Source: Rhodospirillales bacterium
GTDB lineage: Bacteria; Pseudomonadota; Alphaproteobacteria; Reyranellales; Reyranellaceae
Assembly: GCA_947466085.1 (NCBI GenBank)
Contig: CANIEC010000002.1
Location: 26,083 to 90,082, forward strand
Direction: 5' to 3'
Length of the DNA: 64,000 nucleotides
Shown here: positions 43,670 through 53,662 of the stretch, one piece after another
How the letters are laid out: every line of letters starts with the position of its first letter
Position numbering within the stretch: the stretch's first letter is position 1
Position numbers and translations under genes: made by a program
Notes under the pieces: model-generated
The model's database searches: none
What the model saw: only the letters and a program-made list of their open reading frames with translations
Told to the model about the DNA's origin: nothing

Positions 43670-44640
43670 TTCGGCTCCAGCAATTCAGGAACGACCCAGA
43701 GTGCGGGCTCGCCGCGGGCTACCCTCTGGACGTTGTCGAAGCCGTTGCGCAGGCGGGTGATGTTGCTCTCGAAGGTGGGTCCGGCGAGATGCGCGGTCAG
43801 GACGACGTTGTCGAGCTTCAGGAGGGGATTGTCCGGCGGGGTCGGCTCCTCGTCGAACACGTCGAGGCCGGCGCCGAACAGGTTGCCGGCCGAAAGGGCC
43901 GCGATCATTGCCTTCTCGTCGATCACGGGCCCGCGCGAGGTGTTCACGATGATCGCCGACTTCTTCATGGCGGCGAGTTCGTCCTTGCCGATCATGTGCC
44001 GGGTCGAACCATTCAGCGGCACGTGCAGCGAGACGATGTCTGAATGCTTCAGGATCTCGGGCAGCAGACGGAAGCGGACGCCCAGCGCGTCTTCCTCTTC
44101 TTCCTTGAGGCGGGCGATGTCGTAGTAGTGGACGGTCATGCCGAAGGCGAGGGCCAGCTTGGCGACCTTCTTGCCGATCGTGCCGAGGCCGATAATGCCC
44201 AGGACGCGGTTGCGCACCTCATGGACGGTCGGCGGCGAATTGCCGTGCCAGCGGCCGGCGGTGACGTTGGTGTGCTGGGTGATCAGCCGGCGCGAGACCG
44301 CCAGCATCAGCAGCATCGCGTGCTCGGAGACGGCAACCGAGTTGGCGCCGCCGTTGGCGCAGAGGGGCACGCCGCTCTTGCGGGCAGCCTCGAGATCGGC
44401 CCGGTCGTATCCCGCGCTCAGCATCTGGATCAGCTTGAGGTTCGGCGCATCCTTGAAGAGCTGCGGCGTCACATATTGCTGGATGAAGCCCACGAAGTAG
44501 TGGGTCCCGGGCAGGGCGGCCTTCTGCTCCGGCGAATTGTGCAGCGCCTTGATGATCTCGTAGCCCTTGGGGGCGAGGTCGTCGACCATCGACAGCGTGT
44601 CCTTGGGTCCGACGACGAGTACGCGTTCAACCATAGCCAT
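43666..44640 (-). CDS. D-2-hydroxyacid dehydrogenase (NAD-dependent)
   Basis: The 324-residue protein has the NAD motif VLGIIGLGTIGKKVAKL, the substrate-site Arg in VNTSRGPVIDEKAM, and Glu/His of the catalytic triad (DVFDEEP, TAHLAG). It interconverts a 2-hydroxy and a 2-keto acid. It is the third gene of a four-gene operon. MVERV at 44634 is an alternative start. Confidence 0.93.
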   Translation of the reverse strand: MAMVERVLVVGPKDTLSMVDDLAPKGYEIIKALHNSPEQKAALPGTHYFVGFIQQYVTPQLFKDAPNLKLIQMLSAGYDRADLEAARKSGVPLCANGGANSVAVSEHAMLLMLAVSRRLITQHTNVTAGRWHGNSPPTVHEVRNRVLGIIGLGTIGKKVAKLALAFGMTVHYYDIARLKEEEEDALGVRFRLLPEILKHSDIVSLHVPLNGSTRHMIGKDELAAMKKSAIIVNTSRGPVIDEKAMIAALSAGNLFGAGLDVFDEEPTPPDNPLLKLDNVVLTAHLAGPTFESNITRLRNGFDNVQRVARGEPALWVVPELLEPK

Positions 44641-44645
44641 TCTCC

Positions 44646-45611
44646 TCAGACGACTTTCTCGAGTTTCTGCAACGAGCGCAGGTATTTCGGCACGGGGGTG
44701 CCGGGGAAGGTGCTCGGCCAGTTGGTGTAACTCACCTCGCCGACATAGATGTCGCCACGCGAATCGACCGCCAACCCATGCGGAGACAGGAAACGTCCGG
44801 TCTCATGACCGGGTCCATCCTGGCCGCCGAGCCGAGCGAGGGTTTTACCCTTGCTGTCGACGATCGACAGGCGCGGGCCGAGATTGGTGTGCTTGCTGTT
44901 CACCGGCATGCCGGGGCCCAGCTCGCCGATGATGAAGGTCGGGTTCTTCGCCCCACCGCAGCAATAGAGCGCACAAGGCCGGTGCATGTTGTTCCACTGC
45001 GCCTCGTACTTGCCGTTGCCGTCGAACACCTGCACGCGATGGTTTTCGCGGTCGGCGACATAGACCCAGCCGTCTTCGTCGGCGGCGATATTGTGCGGGA
45101 TGTTGAATTCGCCGGGATCGGTCCCGGTCGTGCCCCAGCACATCAGGTGCTTGCCGTCGGGCGAGTACTTGTGAACGCGGCTGTTGCCGTAGCCGTCCGA
45201 GACGTAGATCTCGCCCTTGGGCGAGAGGGCGGTGTGGGTGCAGCGGTTGAACGGCCTGCCGCTCAGGAAGGGTGCGGGCTGGTCGGGCACACCGATGGTC
45301 ATGAGGACCTTGCCGTCGGTCGTGACCTTGCGGACCGTATGGTCGCCGTCGTCGGTGCAATAGAGATTGTCGTCGCTGTCGATATGGATGCCGTGGGCCC
45401 GGTTGAACAGGCCTTCGCCCCAGGAGCGCAGGAAGTTGCCGTCCCTGTCGAACACCATCATCGGATGTTCGCCGCGGTTGAAGACATAGACGCGATCCTT
45501 GCTGTCGCACGCCACGGCGGCGACGTCGCGGAACTCCCAGCCGTCGGGCAGCTTCGCCCAGTTCTCGACGACGCGGTAGCGGTGCTCGCCGCTGCCCAGC
45601 ACGACCGACAT
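44646..45611 (-). CDS. NHL-repeat beta-propeller protein (alpha-amidating-lyase-like)
   Basis: The 321-residue protein consists of repeated NHL blades (RAHGIHIDSDDNLYCTDDGDH, FNIPHNIAADEDGWVYVADREN, LSPHGLAVDSRGDIYVGEV) and lacks a signal peptide. The blade series resembles peptidyl-alpha-hydroxyglycine alpha-amidating lyase, but activity cannot be claimed. GAGGAG lies about 8 nt before ATG 45611. Confidence 0.87.
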   Translation of the reverse strand: MSVVLGSGEHRYRVVENWAKLPDGWEFRDVAAVACDSKDRVYVFNRGEHPMMVFDRDGNFLRSWGEGLFNRAHGIHIDSDDNLYCTDDGDHTVRKVTTDGKVLMTIGVPDQPAPFLSGRPFNRCTHTALSPKGEIYVSDGYGNSRVHKYSPDGKHLMCWGTTGTDPGEFNIPHNIAADEDGWVYVADRENHRVQVFDGNGKYEAQWNNMHRPCALYCCGGAKNPTFIIGELGPGMPVNSKHTNLGPRLSIVDSKGKTLARLGGQDGPGHETGRFLSPHGLAVDSRGDIYVGEVSYTNWPSTFPGTPVPKYLRSLQKLEKVV

Positions 45612-45622
45612 GTGACTGCTCC

Positions 45623-47326
45623 TCAGTGTCCGGCGAGGACGGCTTCCGAGATCTTCTCGGCCGTCATCAGGGTGGGGAAATTGGTGTTGGCGCAGGGCAC
45701 CACCGGGAAGATCGAGGCGTCGACCACGCGCAGACCCTGCACGCCGCGCACGCGTCCCTGGGTATCGACCACGGCCATCGGATCGTCGTCGCGGCCCATG
45801 CGGCAGGTACAGGAGGCGTGCCACACGCCGATCGCCGCCTTGCGCACGAAGGCCTCGAGCGCGTCGTCGTCGTTCAGCACCTGGTCGAAGGTGAAGCCCT
45901 CGATCACGTAATTGTCGATCATGTAGCGGCGCAGCGCCGCCGGCCCGTCGAGCATTGTCGCGACCAGCCGGGTCAGCCACTTGTTCTTGGCGTTGACTAC
46001 GCCGATCTGGCGTACCCGGTCGCTGTAGGAGGCCGGGAAGGGCACATCGGTCACCTTGCGCAGCGCATCGGTCATCTGCACCGCGGCCATCAGCTTGAAG
46101 CCGCTCATCAACCGGTCGAGGTCGCGCTTGTCGGACAGAAGATTGAACTCGACGAGGGGCTCGCTGCGCCAGTCCGGCGAGGTGAGCTTGACCTGCCCCG
46201 TCTCGGAATAGGTCTTGTTGATGAAGGTGAGCAGCGAGGCGATCTGCTCGCCCACCGCATGCCACGCCGACTTGCTGGCCACGGCCACAAACATGTCGCC
46301 TTTGGGCACGCCGGGCAGGTTGGACGAGTAGCGCAGCCCGACATGGATGTGCCGCCGCGTATGCTCGCGTAGGCGGGCGCTGCGTTTGATGAAGGACGAC
46401 AGCGCGATCGAAGGATGATCCATCAGCCGCTGGCCGACGCCGGGCAGGGCGGCGAGGACAGGAATGCCGAGGTCGGTGAGCTGGCCCACGGGGCCGATGC
46501 CGGCGCGCATCAGGTGCGCCGGCGAATGGATGGCGCCGCTCGACAGGATCACCTCCCGGGCGCGAAATTCCTGCTCCTTGCCGGCGACACGGGCCGTGAC
46601 ACCAACGCAGTGCGTGCCCTCGAACAGCAACGACGTAACCTGCGTGTCAGTCGAGATCGTGAGGTTCGAGCGCTTGCGGGTCTCGGTATCGAGATAGCCC
46701 ATCGCGGCCGAGACTCGTCGCTCCTCGGCGTTGGAATGGGTGACCGGGAAATAGCCGTCGACGAACTCGCCGTTCTGGTCGGGCAGGTACTTGAAGCCCT
46801 TCTCCTCGAAGGCGCGGCCGACCGCCTGGGCGTGACCGGCCCACTTCTCGCGCGGGATGCGGCGCACGGGGATGCGGCCCTCCTTGCCATGCAGCGGTCC
46901 GTCGAAATCGAGGTCGCGTTCGACCTTCTTGAAATAGGGCAGCACGTCGTTCCAGCCCCAGCCCGCGGCGCCGCGACTTTCCCATTCGGCGTAGTCGGTC
47001 GGCGCCCCACGGTTCGCCATCTGGCCGTTGATCGACGAGCCGCCGCCCAGCACGCGCGCCTGCTCGTACTTGCGCAGTGGAGGACGGTTTTCCTGCGGGT
47101 TGTTGTGGCTGACGACCTGGGTATGGACCTTGAGGTCGGTCCAGTGGAAACGCGGATCGAAGTATGCCGTACCGGAATAGCTGTCGGCGATTTCCTTGGG
47201 CTCCCGGCCGGGCGGCGTGTCCGGACCGGCTTCGCACAACAGCACCTTGTTGGCGCTGCGGGCGGACAGCCGATTGGCCATGACCGAGCCTGCCGACCCG
47301 CCGCCGACGATGATGTAGTCGTACAC
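45623..47326 (-). CDS. GMC oxidoreductase (choline/alcohol-dehydrogenase-like)
   Basis: The 567-residue protein has the FAD motif YIIVGGGSAGSVMANRLS, the PROSITE-type GMC segment ARVLGGGSSINGQ, GAIHSPAHLMRAGIGP, and C-terminal catalytic residues in VWHASCTCRMG and PCANTNFPTLM. It oxidises an alcohol to an aldehyde. It heads the operon with the NHL, hydroxyacid dehydrogenase and Bug genes; gaps are 11 nt, 5 nt and a 4-nt overlap. Confidence 0.93.
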   Translation of the reverse strand: MYDYIIVGGGSAGSVMANRLSARSANKVLLCEAGPDTPPGREPKEIADSYSGTAYFDPRFHWTDLKVHTQVVSHNNPQENRPPLRKYEQARVLGGGSSINGQMANRGAPTDYAEWESRGAAGWGWNDVLPYFKKVERDLDFDGPLHGKEGRIPVRRIPREKWAGHAQAVGRAFEEKGFKYLPDQNGEFVDGYFPVTHSNAEERRVSAAMGYLDTETRKRSNLTISTDTQVTSLLFEGTHCVGVTARVAGKEQEFRAREVILSSGAIHSPAHLMRAGIGPVGQLTDLGIPVLAALPGVGQRLMDHPSIALSSFIKRSARLREHTRRHIHVGLRYSSNLPGVPKGDMFVAVASKSAWHAVGEQIASLLTFINKTYSETGQVKLTSPDWRSEPLVEFNLLSDKRDLDRLMSGFKLMAAVQMTDALRKVTDVPFPASYSDRVRQIGVVNAKNKWLTRLVATMLDGPAALRRYMIDNYVIEGFTFDQVLNDDDALEAFVRKAAIGVWHASCTCRMGRDDDPMAVVDTQGRVRGVQGLRVVDASIFPVVPCANTNFPTLMTAEKISEAVLAGH

Positions 47327-47509
47327 TTGGCGTTTCCCCGTTTATTGCGGCCACGCTAGCACGGTTACGGCCGGTTGTGTCCGTCCGCTTGCCGGAAGCG
47401 GCGAAGACTGCAATCGTCGGCAAAAGCAGCAGGGGAGGTTTCGTATGCCGGACGTTGCAGCCGCAATTGCCGCCTTCGTCGAAGTCGTTCGGCACAGGGA
47501 CGGCTCCTG

Positions 47510-49228
47510 ATGGCACACGATCTCATCATTCGCGGCGGTACGGTCGTCGACGGCTCAGGCAGCCAGCGTTTCATGGCCGATGTGGGGATCAAGGATGGAA
47601 TGATCGCCGAGGTCGGACGCATCACGGCCACCGCTGCACGCACCATCGACGCCGACGGGCTGATCGTCTCACCGGGCTTCATCGACGGCCACACCCACAT
47701 GGACGCGCAGGTCGCCTGGGATCCGCTGGGCAGCTGTTCCTGCTGGCACGGCGTCACGTCGGTGGTGATGAGCAATTGCGGCTTCGCCCTGGCGCCCTGC
47801 AAGCCCGAGGATCGCGACCTCTATGCGCGCTGCCTCTCGGCGGTCGAGGACATCCCGACCGAGGCCATGGCTGCCGGCATCGACTGGACCTGGGAAACCT
47901 TCCCGGAATATCTCGCCACCGTGGAGCGCCTGCCCAAGGCCATCAACTACGGCATGTATATCGGCCATTCGGCCTTGCGGATGTACGCCATGGGCAAGCG
48001 GGCCTTCACCGAGAAGGCGACCGAGGACGAGATGGTCCGCATGGCCGACCTCGTGAAGGAGGCGCTTAAGGCCGGGGCCATGGGCTTCTCGAGTTCGCGC
48101 GCCTCCACGCACGTGACGCCGGACAATACGCCGGTCGCCAGCCGGATCGCCGAGTGGGAGGAGATCGACCGCATCGTGGCGGCCATGGCCGAGCTCGATG
48201 CCGGCATCTTCCAGGTGGGACCGGACATTGCGAGCGGGCCGGCCCACCGCGCCTTCCTCGCGCGGCTGCGCGAGCTGGCGCTCGCCTACCGGCGCCCGGT
48301 CATGTTCGGCGTGCTGGCCACCAAGCAGGGCGACGATCCGACCGGCTGGGCCTATCAAACGCGCTACATCGACGAGACCGTGGCCGCCGGTGGCCGCATG
48401 TTCGGTCAGGGCACGACCCGTTCGATCAACGCGATCTTCTCGCTCAAATCCTATCTGCCGTTCGACGTGCTGCCGGCGTGGCGCAAGGTCCGCGATCTGC
48501 CGATGCAGGAGCAGAAGCGGCGGCTGGCCGATCCCGAGGTGCGGCGCGAACTGGTGGCGGCGGAAAGCCGGATGAAGCCGCGCGACAATGTCTTCCAGGG
48601 CGGAGGGGCGGCGACGACGGATCCCCGCAAGCCCGATTACGCCAATCTGTTCGCGATGAACGGCGTCGACTGGGATGATCCCACGGTCGAGCAGCTCGCA
48701 CGGGCGCGCGGGCAGCATCCGGTCGAGGTCATGATCGACCTGTCACTGGCCAACGAGAACCAAGTCTACGTCCAGCCGCTGGTCAACGAATCGCCGGAAG
48801 ACGTGCTCGGCATCCTGAAGCACGAGCGCACGCTGGCGACCTTCTCCGATTCCGGTGCCCATGTCGCGCAGGAGATGGGCTCGTCACTGCAGACGCACCT
48901 GCTCAGCTACTGGGTGCGCAAGCGCGGTGCCTTCACGCTCGAGGAGGGGGTGAAGAAGATCACCCGCGACAATGCTCTCGCCTGGGAGCTGGCCGACCGT
49001 GGCCTCGTCCGCGAGGGGTACCGGGCCGATCTCGTCCTGTTCGAGGCGGATCGCATCCGGCCCACCTTGCCGACGGTCGAACGCGACCTGCCGGGCGGCG
49101 CCCGCCGCCTCGTCCAGAAGGCGGAGGGGATCAGGGCGACCGTGGTGAACGGCGCCGTCGCGTTCGAGAACGGGGAGGCGACGGGAGCCTACGCCGGCAC
49201 GGTGCTCAAGGGACGGCTTGCCCGCTGA
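47510..49228 (+). CDS. N-acyl-D-amino-acid deacylase-type amidohydrolase
   Basis: The 572-residue protein begins DLIIRGGTVVDGSG and has the metal site GFIDGHTHMDAQ. It continues with SNCGFALAPC, GFSSSRASTHV, SDSGAHVAQEM (catalytic Asp) and a C-terminal beta-sandwich strand, typical of D-aminoacylases. ATG 47510 follows AGGGA. It is divergent from the GMC operon, so both may serve one catabolic route. Confidence 0.9.
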   Translation: MAHDLIIRGGTVVDGSGSQRFMADVGIKDGMIAEVGRITATAARTIDADGLIVSPGFIDGHTHMDAQVAWDPLGSCSCWHGVTSVVMSNCGFALAPCKPEDRDLYARCLSAVEDIPTEAMAAGIDWTWETFPEYLATVERLPKAINYGMYIGHSALRMYAMGKRAFTEKATEDEMVRMADLVKEALKAGAMGFSSSRASTHVTPDNTPVASRIAEWEEIDRIVAAMAELDAGIFQVGPDIASGPAHRAFLARLRELALAYRRPVMFGVLATKQGDDPTGWAYQTRYIDETVAAGGRMFGQGTTRSINAIFSLKSYLPFDVLPAWRKVRDLPMQEQKRRLADPEVRRELVAAESRMKPRDNVFQGGGAATTDPRKPDYANLFAMNGVDWDDPTVEQLARARGQHPVEVMIDLSLANENQVYVQPLVNESPEDVLGILKHERTLATFSDSGAHVAQEMGSSLQTHLLSYWVRKRGAFTLEEGVKKITRDNALAWELADRGLVREGYRADLVLFEADRIRPTLPTVERDLPGGARRLVQKAEGIRATVVNGAVAFENGEATGAYAGTVLKGRLAR

Positions 49229-49338
49229 CGGGCTCTTGCCACTTCACCTGCCGAGGTCCAAGACGTTCCCGATGGTCTTGCAGGCTGATGGTCTTGCAGC
49301 CGTCTGTATGCGCGGCCACGAGACCCTGACAAGCAGCG

Positions 49339-50055
49339 ATGGAAGAAGCCGTCTACGACTACGAAACCAGGATCCCGGCGGGATTCTACGACAAGGTCTA
49401 TCGACGGAAATTCGGCGTACGCTATTGCTGGCACGACCTGAAATTCCGGACGGTCGCGGCTCTCCTGGGTAGTCCTCGCCGGGTGCTGGATATCGGCTGT
49501 GGCCCCGGCACCTTCATCGGCAACTATCTGCCGGGAGTCGAGGCGCTTGGCATCGACATCAGCGCCGCGCAGATCGAGTACGCGACCCGGACCTACGGAA
49601 GTTCGGCGCACCGCTTTTCCACAGGGTCCCTGGCCAGACTGTCCGACGGCGGCGAGCGCTTCGACGCGGTAACGGTGGTCGAACTGATCGAGCATCTGAC
49701 GCCGGCGGCGGCGATCCGCCTGCTGTCCGAGGCGCGGGCGCTGCTGGCGCCCGGCGGCGTGCTCATCGTCACGACGCCCAACTACAGGTCGCTCTGGCCG
49801 CTCATCGAACTCGGCGTCAACGCCCTGTCGCCGGTGGATTACATCGAGCAGCACATCAACAAGTACCGGCGCGGCCTGCTCGCCGCCCATCTCTCTTCTG
49901 CCGGCTATGGCGATGTCTCGGTCAGGACAGCCCTGGGTCTTGCGCCCTTTGCCGCCGCGTTCGGCCTGGGGGCGGCCAACGCATTGCACGCCATCGAGAC
50001 CGGCGTGAACCATTTCGGGGTCGGCAATCTCCTTCTGGCCACGGCCCGGCCGTGA
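49339..50055 (+). CDS. Class I SAM-dependent methyltransferase
   Basis: The 238-residue protein has motif I VLDIGCGPGTFIG, IDISAAQIEYA and a post-motif VVELIEHLTP, typical of small-molecule or sugar methyltransferases (UbiG/Coq3-like). Its stop overlaps the GTG start of the next gene (GTGA), so the two are coupled. Surface glycan modification is plausible from the partner. Confidence 0.88.
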   Translation: MEEAVYDYETRIPAGFYDKVYRRKFGVRYCWHDLKFRTVAALLGSPRRVLDIGCGPGTFIGNYLPGVEALGIDISAAQIEYATRTYGSSAHRFSTGSLARLSDGGERFDAVTVVELIEHLTPAAAIRLLSEARALLAPGGVLIVTTPNYRSLWPLIELGVNALSPVDYIEQHINKYRRGLLAAHLSSAGYGDVSVRTALGLAPFAAAFGLGAANALHAIETGVNHFGVGNLLLATARP

Positions 50056-52217
50056 CGGCGGTCCAGGGTCTGATCTGCCTCGGCGCGGCGGCGCTGCTGA
50101 TTGTCGAGGTCGCCGTCCTGGAGTCGCGATCCGATTTTCTGCTCGCCGCCCTCGCGACGGTGGCCGTGGCCCTCGCCCTCGTCCATCAGATGGCGAGACG
50201 GCGCGGAGAAGGGCACGGTTCGGTGCTCTACGCCGTGGGGCTGCTCGGCGCCGTCGCGGGCTACTGCTATCTGGCGTTGTCGCCCTCTGGAGCCATCTCA
50301 CCACAGGACGAAGTCATCGAGTGGGGCCGGATGGACAAGCGGCCCCTGATCTTCGGCTATCTCGGCATTGCGGCCTTTATCGCCTTCCATTGGCTCTGGG
50401 CGGCTTTCATCCAGGGCGTGCCGGTGGGCGATCGCCCGGCGGCTGCGGTCGGCCGGCGCGAATGGCCTTTGCGGGTTCTGGGTGCGCTCGTGATCGCGGT
50501 GCTGGCCTATTGCTGGCTTGGCCTGCCGGCGCTGCGGAGCGCCGCCGTCGTCGGCGAAGACGGCCTGGCGAAGTTCTACGACATCCACTCGCACGTTCAC
50601 CTGAGCGCGCTGCAGCAGATCAGGCTCGGCGCGATACCCTACCTGGAGGCACAGACACAGTACGGACCGGGCAACCAGCTTCTGATGGGCGCTCTCACGG
50701 ACTTCGTTCACTTCAGCAACCACGGCTTCCTTGCCGCGAACCTCCTGCTCAACACCGTCTGCGTCATTTTCTTCTTCGTTATCGTGCAGCAGTTCCTGGG
50801 CCTCGGCTGGGCTGTTGCCGGGCTCCTCGGCTGGACCCTGTGGCCGAGCCCCGCCGAACGGATCGATCTGGCGGGATGGGCCGTGCTCACGCGATGGCTG
50901 GTGATTCCCATCCTCTCGCTGTGGCTGGCCTGGCTGCTCTTGGGTGCTTGGTCGGCGCGACGCGGCTGGTCGACGGCCGTCCTGGCAGGGGCGCTTTGGG
51001 GGGTGGGCGGCTTCCTCAGCCAGGAGAACCTGAGCGGAGGCCTTCTCGTTCTGATCTACTCGCTCGCCCTGTTTGGCCCGGCGTCCGCCATGACACCGCA
51101 GCGACTCGCGAAGTTCGCAGCCCTGTTCGTCCTCGCCGGCGGTGCGACCTTCGTGGCTCTGGTGTCGGTCTTCATGGGACTGTCGCACCTTTTGGAGACC
51201 GTGGCGCTGGCCAATGCAAAGTCGGGCCTGGTGATGGCCGGCGTCTCCAACTCGATATGGTCGGACAATCTCGGGCTGCAGTTCACCTGGAACATCGTGG
51301 ACGGTCGGCTGGAAACGGATCTGCGGGCCTCGGGTGAGTTCAGGGAACTCATCCTCACCTATGGTCTGATATTCCTGCTCCTGCTGGCGCTCGGCGTCCT
51401 GGCGGCGTTTCTCGGGCGGAAGTGGAAGGACGCCGACGAGCGGACACGGGAGTTCGGCCGGAAGTTCGCCGGCGTGGCGGTCGGCGCCTTCGTGCTGCAT
51501 CTCTTTTCGCTGCTGCGTTCCGACACGTCGCATCTGGCGGGGCCGTCGTTCCTTCTGGGCCTGTTCCTGCTGATGCTGCCTGTCTTCCTCTGGCGCTGCC
51601 TGGCGCCCGGCAAGGTGCGGATCGCGCTGATGGTGGTGTCGTTGGCTGTCATTGCCGAGGCGGCGATTGCTGGACGGGTCGAGGTCGAGCGGAGAGCGGC
51701 CGGTCTCGCCGACATCTGGCGCGATTCGGGGGCGGTGCTCGATCTCTTTGGCGAGCTGCGCAGCCATCGAGGCGAGGCTTCCGATCTCGCGGTGCTTTAT
51801 TCGCCGCTTCCCCGGGCGCAGGCGGCCTTTCGGAACCATCCGGATTTCGTGGAGGCCGACGAGTTTTTCAGCCTGCTGCGCGATCGTCTCAAGGGCCGGC
51901 CCGTCGAGCTGGGATCCTACAGATTCGACGATCTCGTCGCCCATCCCGACACGGCCTACTTCTTCGGCGGACTGCGCTCGCTCTCAGGCATCACCTCGCC
52001 GAAGAACAGCCTCTGGCTGCGGTCGGAGCAAGAGGCCTGGATTGCGAGGGTCGCCGGCACCCGCACCGGTTGCCTCTTCTTCGATGCCAATTCGAACAGG
52101 CAGCTGGTCGAGGCCTGGATGCGTTCGGTGAAGCCGCCCCAGAGCATGGCGATCGAGCCGATCGCCGGCCGCCGCGACTACGGCACGCTGGCCTGCAAGG
52201 TGAATTCCCAGGTCTAA
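50052..52217 (+). CDS. Large polytopic membrane protein, putative GT-C-type glycosyltransferase
   Basis: The 721-residue protein has about 12-14 hydrophobic segments. An acidic-containing extracytoplasmic loop after the third or fourth helix (FYDIHSHVHLSALQQIRLG, YLEAQTQYGPGNQLLMG) resembles the catalytic loop of lipid-linked-sugar transferases. A C-terminal soluble domain of about 170 residues (FVEADEFFSLLRDRL, RTGCLFFDANSNRQL) follows. The glycosyltransferase call is from topology only. It starts with GTG overlapping the methyltransferase stop. Confidence 0.6.
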   Translation: MTAVQGLICLGAAALLIVEVAVLESRSDFLLAALATVAVALALVHQMARRRGEGHGSVLYAVGLLGAVAGYCYLALSPSGAISPQDEVIEWGRMDKRPLIFGYLGIAAFIAFHWLWAAFIQGVPVGDRPAAAVGRREWPLRVLGALVIAVLAYCWLGLPALRSAAVVGEDGLAKFYDIHSHVHLSALQQIRLGAIPYLEAQTQYGPGNQLLMGALTDFVHFSNHGFLAANLLLNTVCVIFFFVIVQQFLGLGWAVAGLLGWTLWPSPAERIDLAGWAVLTRWLVIPILSLWLAWLLLGAWSARRGWSTAVLAGALWGVGGFLSQENLSGGLLVLIYSLALFGPASAMTPQRLAKFAALFVLAGGATFVALVSVFMGLSHLLETVALANAKSGLVMAGVSNSIWSDNLGLQFTWNIVDGRLETDLRASGEFRELILTYGLIFLLLLALGVLAAFLGRKWKDADERTREFGRKFAGVAVGAFVLHLFSLLRSDTSHLAGPSFLLGLFLLMLPVFLWRCLAPGKVRIALMVVSLAVIAEAAIAGRVEVERRAAGLADIWRDSGAVLDLFGELRSHRGEASDLAVLYSPLPRAQAAFRNHPDFVEADEFFSLLRDRLKGRPVELGSYRFDDLVAHPDTAYFFGGLRSLSGITSPKNSLWLRSEQEAWIARVAGTRTGCLFFDANSNRQLVEAWMRSVKPPQSMAIEPIAGRRDYGTLACKVNSQV

Positions 52218-52297
52218 GGCCGTGCAGGGGCAGATGCGGTTTTGCTTGGCACACCAGGGCATCCCATCTTAAGGCGTTGGGGGGGAAGAGGACGCGA

Positions 52298-53479
52298 ATG
52301 GCACATCAGCAGCGCACGCAAGTGGGGATCATCGGCGCGGGACCGGCAGGATTGCTGCTGGCGCGCCTGCTGAAATTGAACGGGATCGAGAGCGTCATCC
52401 TCGAGAACAGGTCGCGTGCTTACGTCGAGGCCCGCATCCGTGCCGGCGTTCTGGAGCACGGCACTGTCAAGCTTCTGGAAGAGGCCGGCGTCGCCGAGCG
52501 CCTGCACCGCGAGGGGCTGGTCCACGAGGGGGTCGAGCTCGGCGTGAACGGCGGGCGCTTCCGCATCGACCTGGCCGGGCTGGCGGGCAAGACCATCACG
52601 GTCTACGGCCAGAGCGAGGTGGTGCAGGACCTGATCGCGGCGCGCCTGGCCGGCGATGGACCGATCGTCTGGGAGGCGGCGGACGTCACCCTGCATGACA
52701 TCGAGACGGACCGGCCGCGACTGACCTACCGGGCCGACGGCGTCGATCATGAGCTGAGCTGCGATTTCATCGCGGGCTGCGACGGTTTCCGGGGCGTGAG
52801 CCGTGCCTCGCTGCCCGCATCGAACCTCCGCGTCTATGAGCAGGTCTACCCGTTCGGCTGGCTGGGTATCCTGGCCGACGTGCCGCCGTGCGCCGAAGAG
52901 CTGATCTATGCCAGTCATCCGAACGGCTTCGCACTCGCCTCGATGCGTTCGCCTACGCGCAGCCGCTATTACATCCAGTGTGATCGCCACGAGAAGCTGG
53001 AGGACTGGCCCGACGACAGGCTGTGGGATGAGCTGAAGCGGCGCCTCGGCCCGGACGTCGCGCCGCATGTCACGACGGGACCCGCGCTCGAGAAGAGCAT
53101 CACGGGACTGCACAGCCTTGTGTGCCTGCCGATGCGACACGGCCGGCTGTTCCTCGCCGGCGATGCCGCCCACATCGTACCGCCGACCGGCGCGAAGGGT
53201 CTCAACCTGGCGGCTTCCGACATCCATTATCTGTCGCGTGCGCTCGTCTCGCACTACGCCCGGAACGACAGCACATTGCTCGGCGCCTACAGCGACCAGG
53301 CCTCGGCGCGCGTGTGGAAGGCCGAGCGCTTCTCGTGGTGGCTGACCCTGCTGATGCACAAGGTGCATCCGGAGGGGAGCTTCGCCGAACAGATGCAGCA
53401 GGCCGAGATCGACTACCTGCTGTCCTCGTCGGCCGGCCAGACGGCGTTCGCCGAGAATTACGTCGGCCTGCCGTTCTGA
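52298..53479 (+). CDS. pobA: 4-hydroxybenzoate 3-monooxygenase
   Basis: The 393-residue flavoprotein has GIIGAGPAGLLLARLL (FAD), the aromatic-hydroxylase YVEARIRAGVLEHGTV, the DG motif FIAGCDGFRGVSR and LFLAGDAAHIVPPTGAKGLN. Length and these segments match PobA, which makes protocatechuate from 4-hydroxybenzoate with NADPH and oxygen. No pobR or protocatechuate genes are adjacent. A remnant of a related gene is at 31527. Confidence 0.93.
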   Translation: MAHQQRTQVGIIGAGPAGLLLARLLKLNGIESVILENRSRAYVEARIRAGVLEHGTVKLLEEAGVAERLHREGLVHEGVELGVNGGRFRIDLAGLAGKTITVYGQSEVVQDLIAARLAGDGPIVWEAADVTLHDIETDRPRLTYRADGVDHELSCDFIAGCDGFRGVSRASLPASNLRVYEQVYPFGWLGILADVPPCAEELIYASHPNGFALASMRSPTRSRYYIQCDRHEKLEDWPDDRLWDELKRRLGPDVAPHVTTGPALEKSITGLHSLVCLPMRHGRLFLAGDAAHIVPPTGAKGLNLAASDIHYLSRALVSHYARNDSTLLGAYSDQASARVWKAERFSWWLTLLMHKVHPEGSFAEQMQQAEIDYLLSSSAGQTAFAENYVGLPF

Positions 53480-53590
53480 GCGGCCGAATGGCCTAAATAG
53501 TGGATGAAGCAGGCCGTTCAGGCGTACCAGCGAGCAACATTGTTGCGCCAACGGTCATCGCTACCCAGGATTCAGGGGCTGCGGCATTCG

Positions 53591-53627
53591 CTTCATTTGT
53601 TTCGGTTATTTCGTTTGTTTCGTTTAA
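53591..53627. repeat. T-rich short repeat tract
   Basis: Irregular copies of TTTCGTTT and TTTGTTTCG make an AT-rich tract between pobA and the MetE-like gene, in strong contrast to the GC-rich surroundings. It may act as part of a terminator or as a slippage-prone repeat. Confidence 0.4.
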
Positions 53628-53662
53628 CCGCTGGGGCTCGGGCCTTTTTGACGGCCTGCCAG

